Shown in pieces: positions 1 to 8,102 of a stretch of DNA of 35,396 nucleotides (position 1 is its first letter; every line of letters starts with the position of its first letter). The stretch is from contig JAJYLS010000015.1 in assembly GCA_021787555.1 (NCBI GenBank), positions 1-35,396 on the forward strand, written 5' to 3'. The DNA is from Acidobacteriota bacterium (GTDB lineage: Bacteria > Acidobacteriota > Terriglobia > Bryobacterales > Bryobacteraceae). The position numbers were made by a program, and so were the translations under genes. The notes beneath the pieces were generated by a model. That model worked only from the letters and a program-made list of their open reading frames with translations, did not search any database and was not told the DNA's origin.

Positions 1-1965
1 CAAGAGATGGCCAAAATCCGGGCTGGCAGGGTTGAGAATGAAATTCCCCATCCTGTTGTCCAACTCGGTGTAGGGGAAGAACATCTCGTACCGCATGCCG
101 AGGTTCAGGGTGAGGGATGGCGTCACCGTCCACTGGTCCTGGAAATAGAAGCCGCTATACTTGCCGCGCTCGATCGAATCCGCCACGGTTCCGGTGCTGA
201 TGCTGTTGGCATCGCCGAGCAGCAAATCGGCGACCGAGCTGCCCGTTCCGGACCGGCCCAGCGGATTCTGCGTGAACACGCCGTTGAAGCCGAGGCTGCC
301 GCGTCCGCCGAGGGCAGCGAAGGTGGAAGGCCGGATGTCCTGGACATCGGCCCCGAATTTCAGCAGGTGCCGGCGGTAGGATTTGGTTACGTTGTCCGAG
401 AGGTCCCAGACGCCCGAACTTTTGATCAGGGGCGAATTGCCCACCGAGCCCGGCTGGCCGCCAATTCCGGCGAAGCCGTTGACGTTGAAAGCGGCCGTTC
501 CGTGCTTGATCGCGGGGTCCAGCATCCCCGGGATGATGTTGTCCAGCGGCGTGATTTCGTCCTGGTTGATGAGCATGCGGGTCCAGGCCAAGCGGAATTC
601 GTTGATCAGCGTCGGCGTGAAGGTCCGGGTGTAGCCGTAACCGACGCCCTCGGAATTGATTAGCCGGTCGGCGGGATCCTGGGCCGGCGGCAGCAGCACC
701 GTATTGGCCAACTCGCTGTAGCGGATGATGTTGGCGCGGACGAACATGCTGTCCTTGTCGCTTACCTGCACGTCGCCGCGGATGACGCTGTTATAGTTGG
801 TCTGCACGTTGGGGACGTTGCGAGTGTAGTTGTTGGCGAGGCCCGGCAGATTGGGGGTCGGATAGAACCCCATCAATTTCTGGCCAATTGGGTCGAACCG
901 CGACGCCGGAATCGTGTTGCCGGGGAATTGCGTGCGGATGTCTCCCTGGCCGTTCGGATTCGGAACGGTCGAGAGCGGATCGTAAATGGGTCCTTGTCCC
1001 GAAAAATTGCCGGCTTGCATGGCGGGCGTGGGGATGGTGGCGAAGCCAACGCCTTCGCTCAGCGTGTGGGTGCCTTCAAATGCGCCGAAAATCCACGCGC
1101 GATTCTTTATGATCGGTGCGCCGGCCGATGCGCCGTACTGGTTCTGGACCAGCAGCGGTTTGGCCCCGGTCGCGAAGAAATTGCGTGCGTCGAGGTTGTC
1201 GTTGCGGAGGAAGTCGTAGGCGGAGCCGTGGATCTGATTGGTGCCGCTCTTGGTAACGGCGCTGATCACCGCGCCGGCGGAAGCGCCGAACTCCGCCGAG
1301 TAGTTGCTGGTCTGCACCTGGAATTCGCTGAGGGCATCGAGCGGCGGACGCAGCATATCGCGCGCGCGGTTGTCCAGGCCGCGAAGGTAATTTTCGTTGC
1401 GCGCGCCGTCCATCAGGAAGGCGTTCTGGAGGCCGGTATTGCCGTAGGCCGAAACGGTCTGATCGCGGGTTCCCCGGGAAGGCACGGCACCCGCCGAAAG
1501 GCGGGCGAGGTCCAGATAATTGCGGCCGTTCAACGGCAGGCTGATCATTTGCTGTGCGTCGACCACCTGACCGAGAGTGTCCGACTTGGTTTCGAGGAGC
1601 GGCGTCTGGCCGACGACGGTTACTTCCTGGGTGGTGGCGCCGGGTGTCAAGGTCAGCCGGAGATCCAGGATGTCACCCACCTGGAGCACGATGTCGTTGC
1701 GAAGCAGTTTTTGAAATCCGGGAGCGGCGACCGCGATGTTGTACGTGCCCGGCGGCAGCAGCGTCGCTTGGGCCAAGCCGGCGCCATTGGTGAACGTGCT
1801 GCGTGCAACATTGCCGGTCTGTGAGCCGGTGATGGTGATAGCGGCTTTAGGGACAACGGCGCCGCTGGGATCCTGGACGGTGATATCGATTTCACCCGTG
1901 GACGTCTGTGCCTGGAGCAGCAGGCAGGCGCCGAGGGCGAGAGCGGCGAATTTTAGCGCAGACAT
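1..1965 (-). CDS. TonB-dependent receptor, Oar-like, with N-terminal carboxypeptidase-regulatory domain (3' end outside window)
   Basis: Partial gene: 655 codons are open from ATG at 1965 to the window edge with no stop. The product starts with a Sec signal (MSALKFAALALGACLLLQAQ), followed by a carboxypeptidase-regulatory-like beta-sandwich (about residues 25-110, with DPSGAVVPKAAITI and LPPGTYNIAVAAPGFQ). A plug domain follows (about 115-240, with LPLNGRNYLDLARLSAG and FLMDGARNENYLRG), then the start of the beta-barrel (YGASAGAPIIKNRAWIFG, LINEFRLAWTRM, FYFQDQWTVTPSLTLNLGMRYE). This is the typical Acidobacteriota Oar-like outer-membrane receptor of about 1,000-1,200 aa, so roughly half is missing. 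It is presumed to take up or bind oligosaccharides or peptides using TonB energy; no ligand can be read from the sequence. The start is one base after the stop of the upstream oxygenase gene. A TATAAT lies inside that gene's 3' end. Confidence 0.9.
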   Translation of the reverse strand, partial: MSALKFAALALGACLLLQAQTSTGEIDITVQDPSGAVVPKAAITITGSQTGNVARSTFTNGAGLAQATLLPPGTYNIAVAAPGFQKLLRNDIVLQVGDILDLRLTLTPGATTQEVTVVGQTPLLETKSDTLGQVVDAQQMISLPLNGRNYLDLARLSAGAVPSRGTRDQTVSAYGNTGLQNAFLMDGARNENYLRGLDNRARDMLRPPLDALSEFQVQTSNYSAEFGASAGAVISAVTKSGTNQIHGSAYDFLRNDNLDARNFFATGAKPLLVQNQYGASAGAPIIKNRAWIFGAFEGTHTLSEGVGFATIPTPAMQAGNFSGQGPIYDPLSTVPNPNGQGDIRTQFPGNTIPASRFDPIGQKLMGFYPTPNLPGLANNYTRNVPNVQTNYNSVIRGDVQVSDKDSMFVRANIIRYSELANTVLLPPAQDPADRLINSEGVGYGYTRTFTPTLINEFRLAWTRMLINQDEITPLDNIIPGMLDPAIKHGTAAFNVNGFAGIGGQPGSVGNSPLIKSSGVWDLSDNVTKSYRRHLLKFGADVQDIRPSTFAALGGRGSLGFNGVFTQNPLGRSGTGSSVADLLLGDANSISTGTVADSIERGKYSGFYFQDQWTVTPSLTLNLGMRYEMFFPYTELDNRMGNFILNPASPDFGHLL

Positions 1966-1966
1966 G

Positions 1967-2809
1967 TCAAAAATGTAACCCCCTGTGATTTGTTAACCAC
2001 CCAACAATACTTTGGGGCATTATACACCCCGAGGTGCCGATGGATAAAGACTGCGAATTCCTTAGCGCGGAACCTAGCCACGGCAGCGGATAGCCGTCGG
2101 GATCTTTCCCGCGGACCCGGCGCCACCAGACCTGGAAGCTCGGCACGTTCACGGTGACGATGAACAGCTTGCGCAAATTACCCGGCGGGCAGCCGAGCGG
2201 GCGCACGCCGTGCCAGGAATGATCGGTGCGTTGGAACAGCAGGCTGCGGTTGCCGCAGGCATCGAGCGAGGCGGCGGTCGCGAGTTGATCGAACCCCGGC
2301 CCGGAATGGGAGCGGAGACGCCGGCCGTCGTCCAGGATGAGGATGTGGCCGCCCCAATCTTCGTGCCAATCGGCATCGGTATTGAAGTAGAAGATGTGGG
2401 TGCCGCGCTTGCGGACGGCGTCGCAGTGCGGCGAGACGCCGCAGCCTTCCCAGGCGTAATACCACTCCATGGTGGGAATGATGGTGGCATCCGGCGCAAG
2501 GCCCAGCATGCGGCGGACGAAAGCGGAGTAAGAGCCGTCCTGCAATTCCGCCAGAAACTCGCGCCAGGGCTGCGCCAGTTTCAGGTCCGGGCGGTAGTGC
2601 AGGATGGCGCGGTCATGATAACCCTGCCCGTGAGCGCGCTTGACGCCCACATGCTTTTTGAACATTCCAATATCGGGCAGGCTCTCGCGCAGGCATTGGA
2701 ACGCCTCGGACGTGAGCGTGTCCGGGATGTCGACCCACGGATAGGGCTGGCGGGTCTGAAACGTCTCGGTGGAAAGCGCATCGAGAGCAGCTTGGTTCAA
2801 ATACGCCAT
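1967..2809 (-). CDS. 2OG-Fe(II) oxygenase (prolyl-hydroxylase-like)
   Basis: 280 aa, cytosolic (no signal peptide). It carries the Fe(II) facial triad of the 2-oxoglutarate/Fe(II) dioxygenase fold: H128-x-D130 in SPHCDAVRKRGTHIFYFN and the distal H200 in DHSWHGV. R213 (NLRKLFIVTV) is placed to bind the 2OG carboxylate. The GHILILDDGRRL segment is the usual beta-strand between the two metal-binding parts. The substrate is unknown; relatives hydroxylate prolyl or asparaginyl residues or small molecules. TGA at 1967 is followed by a single base and then the ATG of the TonB receptor (TGACATG), so the two are probably co-transcribed and perhaps translationally coupled. A CATAAT at 2829-2834 (minus strand) could be its -10. 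Confidence 0.8.
   Translation of the reverse strand: MAYLNQAALDALSTETFQTRQPYPWVDIPDTLTSEAFQCLRESLPDIGMFKKHVGVKRAHGQGYHDRAILHYRPDLKLAQPWREFLAELQDGSYSAFVRRMLGLAPDATIIPTMEWYYAWEGCGVSPHCDAVRKRGTHIFYFNTDADWHEDWGGHILILDDGRRLRSHSGPGFDQLATAASLDACGNRSLLFQRTDHSWHGVRPLGCPPGNLRKLFIVTVNVPSFQVWWRRVRGKDPDGYPLPWLGSALRNSQSLSIGTSGCIMPQSIVGWLTNHRGLHF
2019..2024 (-). promoter_or_regulatory. Candidate -10 element (TATAAT) for the TonB receptor gene
   Basis: A perfect TATAAT on the minus strand lies 53 nt before the receptor ATG, inside the last codons of the oxygenase gene. No good -35 is visible at 17 nt. It could give the receptor its own transcript as well as read-through from upstream. Confidence 0.4.
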
Positions 2810-2847
2810 AATCGGGTCCGTTTCAGCGATTATGACATATGCAAATC

Positions 2848-2886
2848 ACCACAGAGGCACGGAGAGCGCGGAGGAAGCACAGAGAG
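2848..2886. repeat. Purine-rich ACAGAG-type dispersed intergenic repeat
   Basis: The stretch reads as repeated CACAGAGG/CACGGAG/GCGGAGG units upstream of the oxygenase gene. From general experience this 'accacagaggcac' sequence recurs in intergenic DNA of many bacteria. No coding potential is visible. Only one copy is present here, so its repeat status is from memory. Confidence 0.4.
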
Positions 2887-2924
2887 CTAGCACCCCGTGG
2901 TAGAAGTAAGTGCCCTGGAAAACC

Positions 2925-3036
2925 GGGTACAGGCACCGAAATTCCGCGGGGAGGCGTGTTCTGTTTCCAGCGGGTTAGCGGGGGTTAGCGGGGGGTTAGC
3001 GGGGGTTAGCGGCGCGGAATTTCGGAGCCAGTCCCC
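2925..3036. repeat. REP-like imperfect inverted repeat with G-rich tandem core (copy 1)
   Basis: Left arm 2925-2948 (GGGTACAGGCACCGAAATTC...) and right arm 3013-3036 are inverted repeats of 24 nt with three mismatches. The loop contains a tandem TTAGC/G-run array. A second element with the same arms (ACAGGCAC on the left, GAGCCAGTCCCC on the right) is at 10087-10145. It lies between the sugar-isomerase-like gene and the oxygenase gene. The arms resemble 'GGGGACAGGCAC' dispersed palindromes that I associate from memory with REP-type elements mobilised by RAYT transposases; no such transposase is in the window. Confidence 0.65.
2972..3012 (+). repeat. TTAGC-G(3-6) tandem array, potential G-quadruplex
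   Basis: Four G-runs (2972-2974, 2980-2984, 2990-2995, 3001-3005) are each separated by an identical TTAGC spacer, with a fifth short run GG at 3011. Four runs of three or more G with 5-nt loops satisfy the usual G-quadruplex rule on the + strand. It forms the loop of the REP-like element. Confidence 0.7.
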
Positions 3037-3070
3037 GCTTTTCCGACTCGACGAGTTTTGCCACTGGCTG

Positions 3071-4000
3071 CTAGGCTCTTGGCGCTTCCGGCACGAACTG
3101 GCGCACATAGGCGTGGGCGATGCGGAAGCCTTCTTTAAAAGACGTCGTGAAATCCGGGCCGTCGTAGTTGGGATAGTAGAACTGGTCTTCGTTTTCGATG
3201 TTCATGCCGCCTGTGTAGCCGGCGTCGGCGAGGGCGGTGAAGAAACCTCTCCAGTCGATCGAGCCGTTGCCGGGCAGGCGGAAGCGCCACCACTTCTTTT
3301 TGTCGAGCGGTTGAATGCCGCCGCGCCGCACCAGCGGCCAGAGGATCTCGGCGTCTTTCAGATGCACGTTGTAAATGTGAGGGCCGAACTCGCGCGCGGC
3401 TTCCACGGGATCGATCATCTGCCAAGCTAGGTGCGAAGGATCCATCTGGATGCCCACATACGGCGAATTGTTGAAAGCCGTCAGCAGCGCCTCGAAGCCC
3501 ACCGGGCTGGTGGCGATATTGAAGGGGTTGACCCAGGGCTCCCACAGGATGCGCACCTTGTGCTGTTGGCAGGCGGGGAAGTAGCGCGATTCGTAGAGCT
3601 TCACGATGGCCTGCACCTGCTGCTCGAGCGGTTGCCCCGGCACCGCGCCGGAAGAAGTCCCGATGAACGACACGCCCAGGCGCCCCGCCAGTTCGATGGT
3701 CTTGACGAACCGCTCCTGCACCTTCGGTTCGAAATGGTTTCCACCGGCGTTCAGCGCGGCGATGGTGAGGTGTCCGGCGTCGAGCGTGCGTTTGATCTCG
3801 GCGAGTTCCTCGCCGGTGGCATCGGGCGAGATGCCTCCGCCGATTTGCACGCAGGTGAATCCTTCGTTCGCGGCGAAGGCCATGTTGGCGGGCGAGTACT
3901 TGCAATAGATACCCAATTTCGGTTTCCAGTGAGCTGTGGCGGCGCGGACCGCCGGCAGCGCAAGAGCCGATTGAAGAATCGTGCGGCGAGTGGGGTTCAT
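3071..4000 (-). CDS. Secreted sugar phosphate isomerase/epimerase-like TIM barrel
   Basis: 309 aa. I chose ATG at 4000 because it begins a twin-arginine-type signal (NPTRRTILQSALALPAVRA); upstream in-frame starts only add low-quality sequence, and an AGGAG lies about 13 nt before it. The mature part is a xylose-isomerase-like (AP-endonuclease-2 superfamily) TIM barrel: KLGIYCKYSPANMAFAANEG at the first strand, LGVSFIGTSSG, VRILWEPWVNPFN, VGIQMDPSHLAWQ (acidic and histidine metal ligands), YNVHLKDAEI and the terminal MNIENEDQF. The family isomerises or epimerises sugars or inositols using a divalent metal; the substrate is unknown. It is divergent from a Tat sulfatase, consistent with a glycan-degradation locus. 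Confidence 0.8.
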   Translation of the reverse strand: MNPTRRTILQSALALPAVRAATAHWKPKLGIYCKYSPANMAFAANEGFTCVQIGGGISPDATGEELAEIKRTLDAGHLTIAALNAGGNHFEPKVQERFVKTIELAGRLGVSFIGTSSGAVPGQPLEQQVQAIVKLYESRYFPACQQHKVRILWEPWVNPFNIATSPVGFEALLTAFNNSPYVGIQMDPSHLAWQMIDPVEAAREFGPHIYNVHLKDAEILWPLVRRGGIQPLDKKKWWRFRLPGNGSIDWRGFFTALADAGYTGGMNIENEDQFYYPNYDGPDFTTSFKEGFRIAHAYVRQFVPEAPRA

Positions 4001-4072
4001 AGGATTTGGTGTGATCTCCTCTCCTGTGAGCTTATTCCAGCCGGCCCTGCTCGCGCTACACCGGTGGTGCGT

Positions 4073-4078
4073 TACTAT
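4073..4078 (+). promoter_or_regulatory. -10-like TACTAT, predicts leaderless sulfatase mRNA
   Basis: TACTAT ends 7 nt before the ATG at 4086, so transcription starting 6-8 nt after it would begin at the start codon. This decides the start in favour of 4086 over the ATG at 4077, which overlaps the hexamer. Confidence 0.5.
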
Positions 4079-4085
4079 GTTTGGC

Positions 4086-5465
4086 ATGTTCTCCCGAAGA
4101 GAGTTTTTGACATCGGCAGCGACGGCGGCGGCCACGGCGGGCGCAATGGCGCAGACGCGCGGCACGGGCCGAAAGCCGAATTTCATCATTTTCCTCTGCG
4201 ACGATCTGGGCTGCCACGATTGGGGGGCGCTGGGCGCCACCGATCTGAAGACGCCCAACATCGATGGCATCGCCACGTCCGGCGCGCGGTTCACGAACTG
4301 GTATTCAGCCGCGCCGGTCTGCGCGCCCTCGCGCGGTGCGCTGAATACGGGGCGCTATCCGCAGCGCAACGGCCTTACCGGAAACGGCCGGCCGCTGCCG
4401 CCGAGCGAGGAGACCACCGCCGCGCTGCTCAAGCCGGCGGGTTACGCCACGGGCGCTTTCGGGAAATGGCATATGGGCTCGACGGAGGACACGGTTCCCA
4501 ACGCGCACGGTTTCGACCAGTATTTCGGATTCCACTCCGGGTGCTTCGATTACTATTCGCACCGCTACTACTGGGGCGAGCGGGCCAATCCGCCGATCGT
4601 GAATTACCACGACCTGTGGCGCAACCGCACGGAGATTTTTGAAGACGGGCAATATTCGACCGAGCTGTTCGCGCGGGAGGCGACGCAGTTTATCCGCGAC
4701 AACCACACGCGGCCGTTCTTCGCCTACGTGCCGTTCAACGGAGTGCACTATCCCATGCACGCGCCCAAGAAATACGTAGACCGGTTCCTGAACCTGGAAC
4801 CCGAGCGGCGCACGTACGCGGCGATGCTTTCGGCGGTGGACGACGGCATCGGACAGGTGATGCGCACGCTACGCGAGTATCACTTGACCGACAACACGCT
4901 GGTGGTGGTGACCGGCGACAATGGCGCCACGCGCGAGACGCGGGCGGGATTGGACCAGAAACCGGCCACGGCGGGCGATAACCGGCCGTTCCGCGGGAAT
5001 AAGTTCAGCTTGTTCGACGGCGGCATGCACGTGCCGTTCTGCATGAGCTGGCCGGGGACGATTCCGAAGGGACAGGTGCTGCACCAGATGGGCTGCCATG
5101 TGGACCTGCTGCCGACGTTCCTCACGGCGGCGGGCGTGCCTCTGCCCACCGACCGCACGCTGGACGGCTTCGACGCGCTGCCCATGGCGGTTTCGGGTGC
5201 GCCATCCAAGCACGACGCCATCTTCTGGGAATCGGCCGGGCAGCTTGCCGTGCGGCGCGGGAAATGGAAGCTGGTGAAGAACGGCAAGACGTTCGATGGC
5301 ACGCCGGAAGGCAACCGGCCGCTCCCGGGCGACGACGCGATCTTCCTTTCGAACCTGGAGGAAGATCCCGGCGAATCGAAGAACCTGCGGCACGAGAATG
5401 CGGCGCTGACGGATGAACTGCTGACGCTGGCGGAGAAGTGGACGGAGGACGTCAAGAAGCCGTGA
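4086..5465 (+). CDS. Tat-exported sulfatase (arylsulfatase A family)
   Basis: 459 aa. The N-terminus SRREFLTSAATAAATAGAMA is a classical Tat signal. The mature protein opens with NFIIFLCDDLG (calcium-binding acidic pair D39-D40). It has the formylglycine motif C79-A-P-S-R followed by GALNTGRYPQRNG, so it needs oxidation of C79 by a formylglycine-generating enzyme or anSME. Further family blocks are FGKWHMG, VVTGDNGATRETR (metal-binding D-N) and GGMHVPFCMSWPG. It should hydrolyse sulfate esters, probably on sulfated sugars, outside the cytoplasm. The first ATG at 4077 lies within the putative -10 hexamer, so 4086 is preferred. It is convergent with the MFS gene, only 10 nt away. Confidence 0.9.
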   Translation: MFSRREFLTSAATAAATAGAMAQTRGTGRKPNFIIFLCDDLGCHDWGALGATDLKTPNIDGIATSGARFTNWYSAAPVCAPSRGALNTGRYPQRNGLTGNGRPLPPSEETTAALLKPAGYATGAFGKWHMGSTEDTVPNAHGFDQYFGFHSGCFDYYSHRYYWGERANPPIVNYHDLWRNRTEIFEDGQYSTELFAREATQFIRDNHTRPFFAYVPFNGVHYPMHAPKKYVDRFLNLEPERRTYAAMLSAVDDGIGQVMRTLREYHLTDNTLVVVTGDNGATRETRAGLDQKPATAGDNRPFRGNKFSLFDGGMHVPFCMSWPGTIPKGQVLHQMGCHVDLLPTFLTAAGVPLPTDRTLDGFDALPMAVSGAPSKHDAIFWESAGQLAVRRGKWKLVKNGKTFDGTPEGNRPLPGDDAIFLSNLEEDPGESKNLRHENAALTDELLTLAEKWTEDVKKP

Positions 5466-5471
5466 GAGCTG

Positions 5472-5492
5472 TTGGTTATTGGCTATTGGCTA
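5472..5492. repeat. Three tandem heptamers TTGGYTA
   Basis: TTGGTTA-TTGGCTA-TTGGCTA sits in the gap between convergent genes and supplies the last codons and stop of the MFS gene. Flanking GCTGTT (5469-5474) and AACAGC (5492-5497) form a weak stem. Confidence 0.6.
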
Positions 5493-6690
5493 ACAGCACT
5501 ACGGCACCCGAGGCCATCAATGCGCCGGCAGCGGCAAACGCGATAGCCGGGGAAACGGCGGTCCAGAGCATGCCGACGAGCACGCTGGCGATGAAATCGC
5601 CGATGCCGTTCACCGCGCCCATCAGACCGTAGGCGGTGCCGCGATCCTCGGGCGGCACCATGCCGGCGGGGATGGCGCCTTCGAGCGCGTCCTCGACTCC
5701 GATGTAGATGCCGGCGAGCAGGAAGACGCCGGCGAGGGGCGCAAGTCCGGTGGAATTTCCGGCGAACAGGGCCGCGGTGGCGAAGGCGGTGAGCGCGCCC
5801 AGGGCGTATCCAATGGCGAGCAGCCGCGTCTTGCTCATGCGGTCGCCGAGCGCGCCGGCGGGGAAGGCGGTGGCGGCGTAGACCGCGTTGCGCAGCACGT
5901 AGAGCCCTGCCGCGGCGATGCCGGCATAGGCCAGGCCGCGCGCGGGAGCCAGCAGGTGCGTGGCGGCGAGCACCAGCAGGGTGGGTGCGAAATCGCCCGC
6001 ACCGAACACGCCGACTCCGATCAGGAAGCGCCGATACGGCCGCGGCAGTTCGCGGACCGAAACCCACAGGCGCCGCTGGCGATTGCCCGGCGCGCGCTGC
6101 TCGCGCACCAGGAAAACCATCGAAGCGACGGAGAGCAGGCCGGGGACGAGAGAGATCAGGAAAATGACGCGGTAGGGCGCGGAAGGATTCGGCCGCGGCA
6201 GCACGGAAAGCAGCGCGGCGCCGAGCAGGGGACCCAGGACGGCGCCGGCGGTGTCGCCCGCGCGATGCAGGCCGAAGACCTTGCCGCGCGTGCCGGGCGC
6301 GGTGGATTCGGAGAGCATGGCATCGCGCAGCGGGCCGCGGATGCCCTTGCCGAACCACGCCAGAAGCCGGCCCACGAGGACCAGCGGCCACGAGACCGCG
6401 GCGGCGAAAATCGAGAGCGCCGTGCCGGAAAGGAAGTAGCCGACGGTGACGATGGGCTTGCGATGGCCGACACGGTCGGAATACCAGCCGGAGCCGAGCT
6501 TGACGAAGCTCGAAAGCGCGTCGGCCGAGCCTTCGATCCAGCCGAGCGCGGCGGCGGCCACCCCGATGGATGCAAGAAACGCGGGCAGTACGGCATTGAT
6601 CATCTCGTAGCCCACGTCGGCGCAGAAACTGGTGACGGTCATGCCGAGAACATTGCGATTGAGCCAATGGGTTTTCGCGTCCTGCGGCAT
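5476..6690 (-). CDS. MFS transporter
   Basis: 404 aa, highly hydrophobic throughout with about 12 predicted membrane helices. MFS motif A is present in the loop after helix 2 (GWYSDRVGHRKP), and a motif-C-like helix is GDTAGAVLGPLLGAAL. The second half begins near FLIGVGVFGAGDFAPTLL and repeats the pattern (FPAGALGDRMSKTRLL). The substrate is unknown; general resemblance is to drug or metabolite efflux MFS proteins. The last residues (LANSQ) and stop codon come from a heptamer repeat, so the native C-terminus may have been altered. A GACAAT 7 nt before the ATG suggests a leaderless transcript. It is divergent from trxB. Confidence 0.85.
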   Translation of the reverse strand: MPQDAKTHWLNRNVLGMTVTSFCADVGYEMINAVLPAFLASIGVAAAALGWIEGSADALSSFVKLGSGWYSDRVGHRKPIVTVGYFLSGTALSIFAAAVSWPLVLVGRLLAWFGKGIRGPLRDAMLSESTAPGTRGKVFGLHRAGDTAGAVLGPLLGAALLSVLPRPNPSAPYRVIFLISLVPGLLSVASMVFLVREQRAPGNRQRRLWVSVRELPRPYRRFLIGVGVFGAGDFAPTLLVLAATHLLAPARGLAYAGIAAAGLYVLRNAVYAATAFPAGALGDRMSKTRLLAIGYALGALTAFATAALFAGNSTGLAPLAGVFLLAGIYIGVEDALEGAIPAGMVPPEDRGTAYGLMGAVNGIGDFIASVLVGMLWTAVSPAIAFAAAGALMASGAVVLLANSQ

Positions 6691-6697
6691 CTTCCGG

Positions 6698-6703
6698 ATT
6701 GTC
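6698..6703 (-). promoter_or_regulatory. -10-like GACAAT upstream of MFS gene
   Basis: The minus-strand GACAAT ends 7 nt before the ATG at 6690; no Shine-Dalgarno site is visible. It fits the short-leader pattern seen for other genes in the window. Confidence 0.35.
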
Positions 6704-6770
6704 GCAAATTCCGGGATTCTTTCGCGCGCGGCCTTGTGTTCTCTGCTACTCTGATGTTCTACTCACATCC

Positions 6771-7694
6771 ATGCGAAACGTGGTGATTATCGGATCGGGC
6801 TGCGCCGGGAATACGGCGGCGATCTATACGGCGCGGGCGAATCTCAAGCCGCTGGTGGTGAGCGGGTACGAAGCCGGCGGGCAGCTTTCGCTCACTACGC
6901 TGGTAGAGAATTTCCCCGGGTTTCCGGAAGGCATCAATGGGCCGGACCTGGTGGAGAACATCAAGAAACAGGCGCAGTCGTTTGGCGCCGAATACGTGCA
7001 CGGCGCCGTGACGGAAGCCGATTTGTCGGCGCGGCCCTTGCGCCTGCGGATCGAAGGCGAGTGGGTCGAGACGCGCACGGCAATCATCGCCTCGGGCGCT
7101 TCGGCGCGCTGGCTGGGGCTCGAGTCGGAACAGAAGCTGATCGGCCACGGCGTGAGCTCGTGCGCCACCTGCGACGGGTTTTTCTACCGCGACAAGAAGA
7201 TCATGGTGATCGGCGGCGGCGATTCGGCCATGGAAGAGGCCAATTTCCTGACCCGCTTCGGGCGCGAGGTGACGCTGGTGCACCGGCGCGATGAGTTCCG
7301 CGCGTCGAAAATCATGCTCGACCGGGCGCACCACAATCCCAAAATCAAGTTCCTCACCAACACGGTGGTGGAAGAGGTGTACGACGTTTCAAAGAACCTG
7401 GTGAGCGGCGTGCGGCTGCGGAACGTGAAGACCGGGGAGGTGTGGGAGCAGGAAGTGGACGGATTCTTCCTGGCGATCGGGCACATTCCCAACACCGCGG
7501 TTTTCCGCGGCCAGATCGAGACCGATGCCGACGGTTATGTGATATCCAAAGGCGGCGCGCGCACGAGCGTGGCGGGCGTATTCCATGCGGGGGACGTGCA
7601 GGACCGGGTCTACCGGCAGGCGATCACAGCGGCGGGCGGCGGCTGCATGGCGGCCATTGAAGTGGAACGTTATCTGGAAGCGGAAGGGCACTGA
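6771..7694 (+). CDS. trxB: Thioredoxin-disulfide reductase
   Basis: 307 aa, close to the usual length of bacterial TrxR. FAD-binding GSGCAGNTAAIYTARANL at the N-terminus, redox pair C131-A-T-C134 followed by DGFFYRDKKIMVIGGGDSAMEEA (NADPH-binding GGGDSA), and the terminal FAD block GVFHAGDVQDRVYRQ. It transfers electrons from NADPH to thioredoxin in the cytosol. ATG at 6771 is chosen because MRNVVIIGSG is the normal family start. The active-site motif CATCDG matches typical TrxR; the related ferredoxin-NADP reductases lack the CxxC. It is followed 3 nt later by ridA, so they are likely an operon. Confidence 0.92.
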   Translation: MRNVVIIGSGCAGNTAAIYTARANLKPLVVSGYEAGGQLSLTTLVENFPGFPEGINGPDLVENIKKQAQSFGAEYVHGAVTEADLSARPLRLRIEGEWVETRTAIIASGASARWLGLESEQKLIGHGVSSCATCDGFFYRDKKIMVIGGGDSAMEEANFLTRFGREVTLVHRRDEFRASKIMLDRAHHNPKIKFLTNTVVEEVYDVSKNLVSGVRLRNVKTGEVWEQEVDGFFLAIGHIPNTAVFRGQIETDADGYVISKGGARTSVAGVFHAGDVQDRVYRQAITAAGGGCMAAIEVERYLEAEGH

Positions 7695-7697
7695 CGC

Positions 7698-8084
7698 ATG
7701 ATCGAGCGAATTACACCGCCGGGGGCGCCCGCGCCCGCTGGCCCTTACTCCCCGGCAGTGCGCGCCGGCGATTGCATCTACGTGGCCGGGCAGGTTTCCA
7801 TTGAGCCCATGACCGGGCGCGTGATCGCCGGCGATATCCGAACCGAGACGCGCCAGGTGCTGAGCAACATCCAGAAGATACTGGAGGGCTGCGGCTCGTC
7901 GATGGCGGCGGTGGTGCGCTGCGGGGTATACCTGACGGACGCCGCGGATTTCAAACCGATGAACGAGGTCTACGCGGAGTTTTTTGGCGAGGCCAAGCCC
8001 GCGAGGACCACGATCATTGTGGCGGCGCTGCCGCTGAAAGGCGCCAAGGTCGAAATTGACGCCGTCGCGTACGTGGGGAAGTAA
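7698..8084 (+). CDS. ridA: RidA family enamine/imine deaminase
   Basis: 128 aa, full family length. YVAGQVSIEPMTG, the catalytic arginine R103 in PARTTIIVAALP and the terminal E119 in VEIDAVAYV are the RidA signature, placing it in the deaminating subgroup. It releases ammonia from reactive 2-aminoacrylate-type enamines made by PLP enzymes such as threonine or serine dehydratases. The gene starts 3 nt after the trxB stop and ends 18 nt from the stop of a convergent small gene. Confidence 0.92.
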   Translation: MIERITPPGAPAPAGPYSPAVRAGDCIYVAGQVSIEPMTGRVIAGDIRTETRQVLSNIQKILEGCGSSMAAVVRCGVYLTDAADFKPMNEVYAEFFGEAKPARTTIIVAALPLKGAKVEIDAVAYVGK

Positions 8085-8102
8085 CCCAGGACGCGCGAGC
8101 AC

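Noticed and set aside
2972-3012. Possible CRISPR or telomere repeat
   Set aside because: Units are 8-11 nt with no unique spacers and no cas genes; better explained as a G-rich slippage array in a hairpin loop.
2897-3430. 177-codon plus-strand frame through the REP-like element
   Set aside because: It crosses a repeat array (producing SGLAGVSGGLAGVSG) and the antisense of the isomerase-like gene; not a gene.
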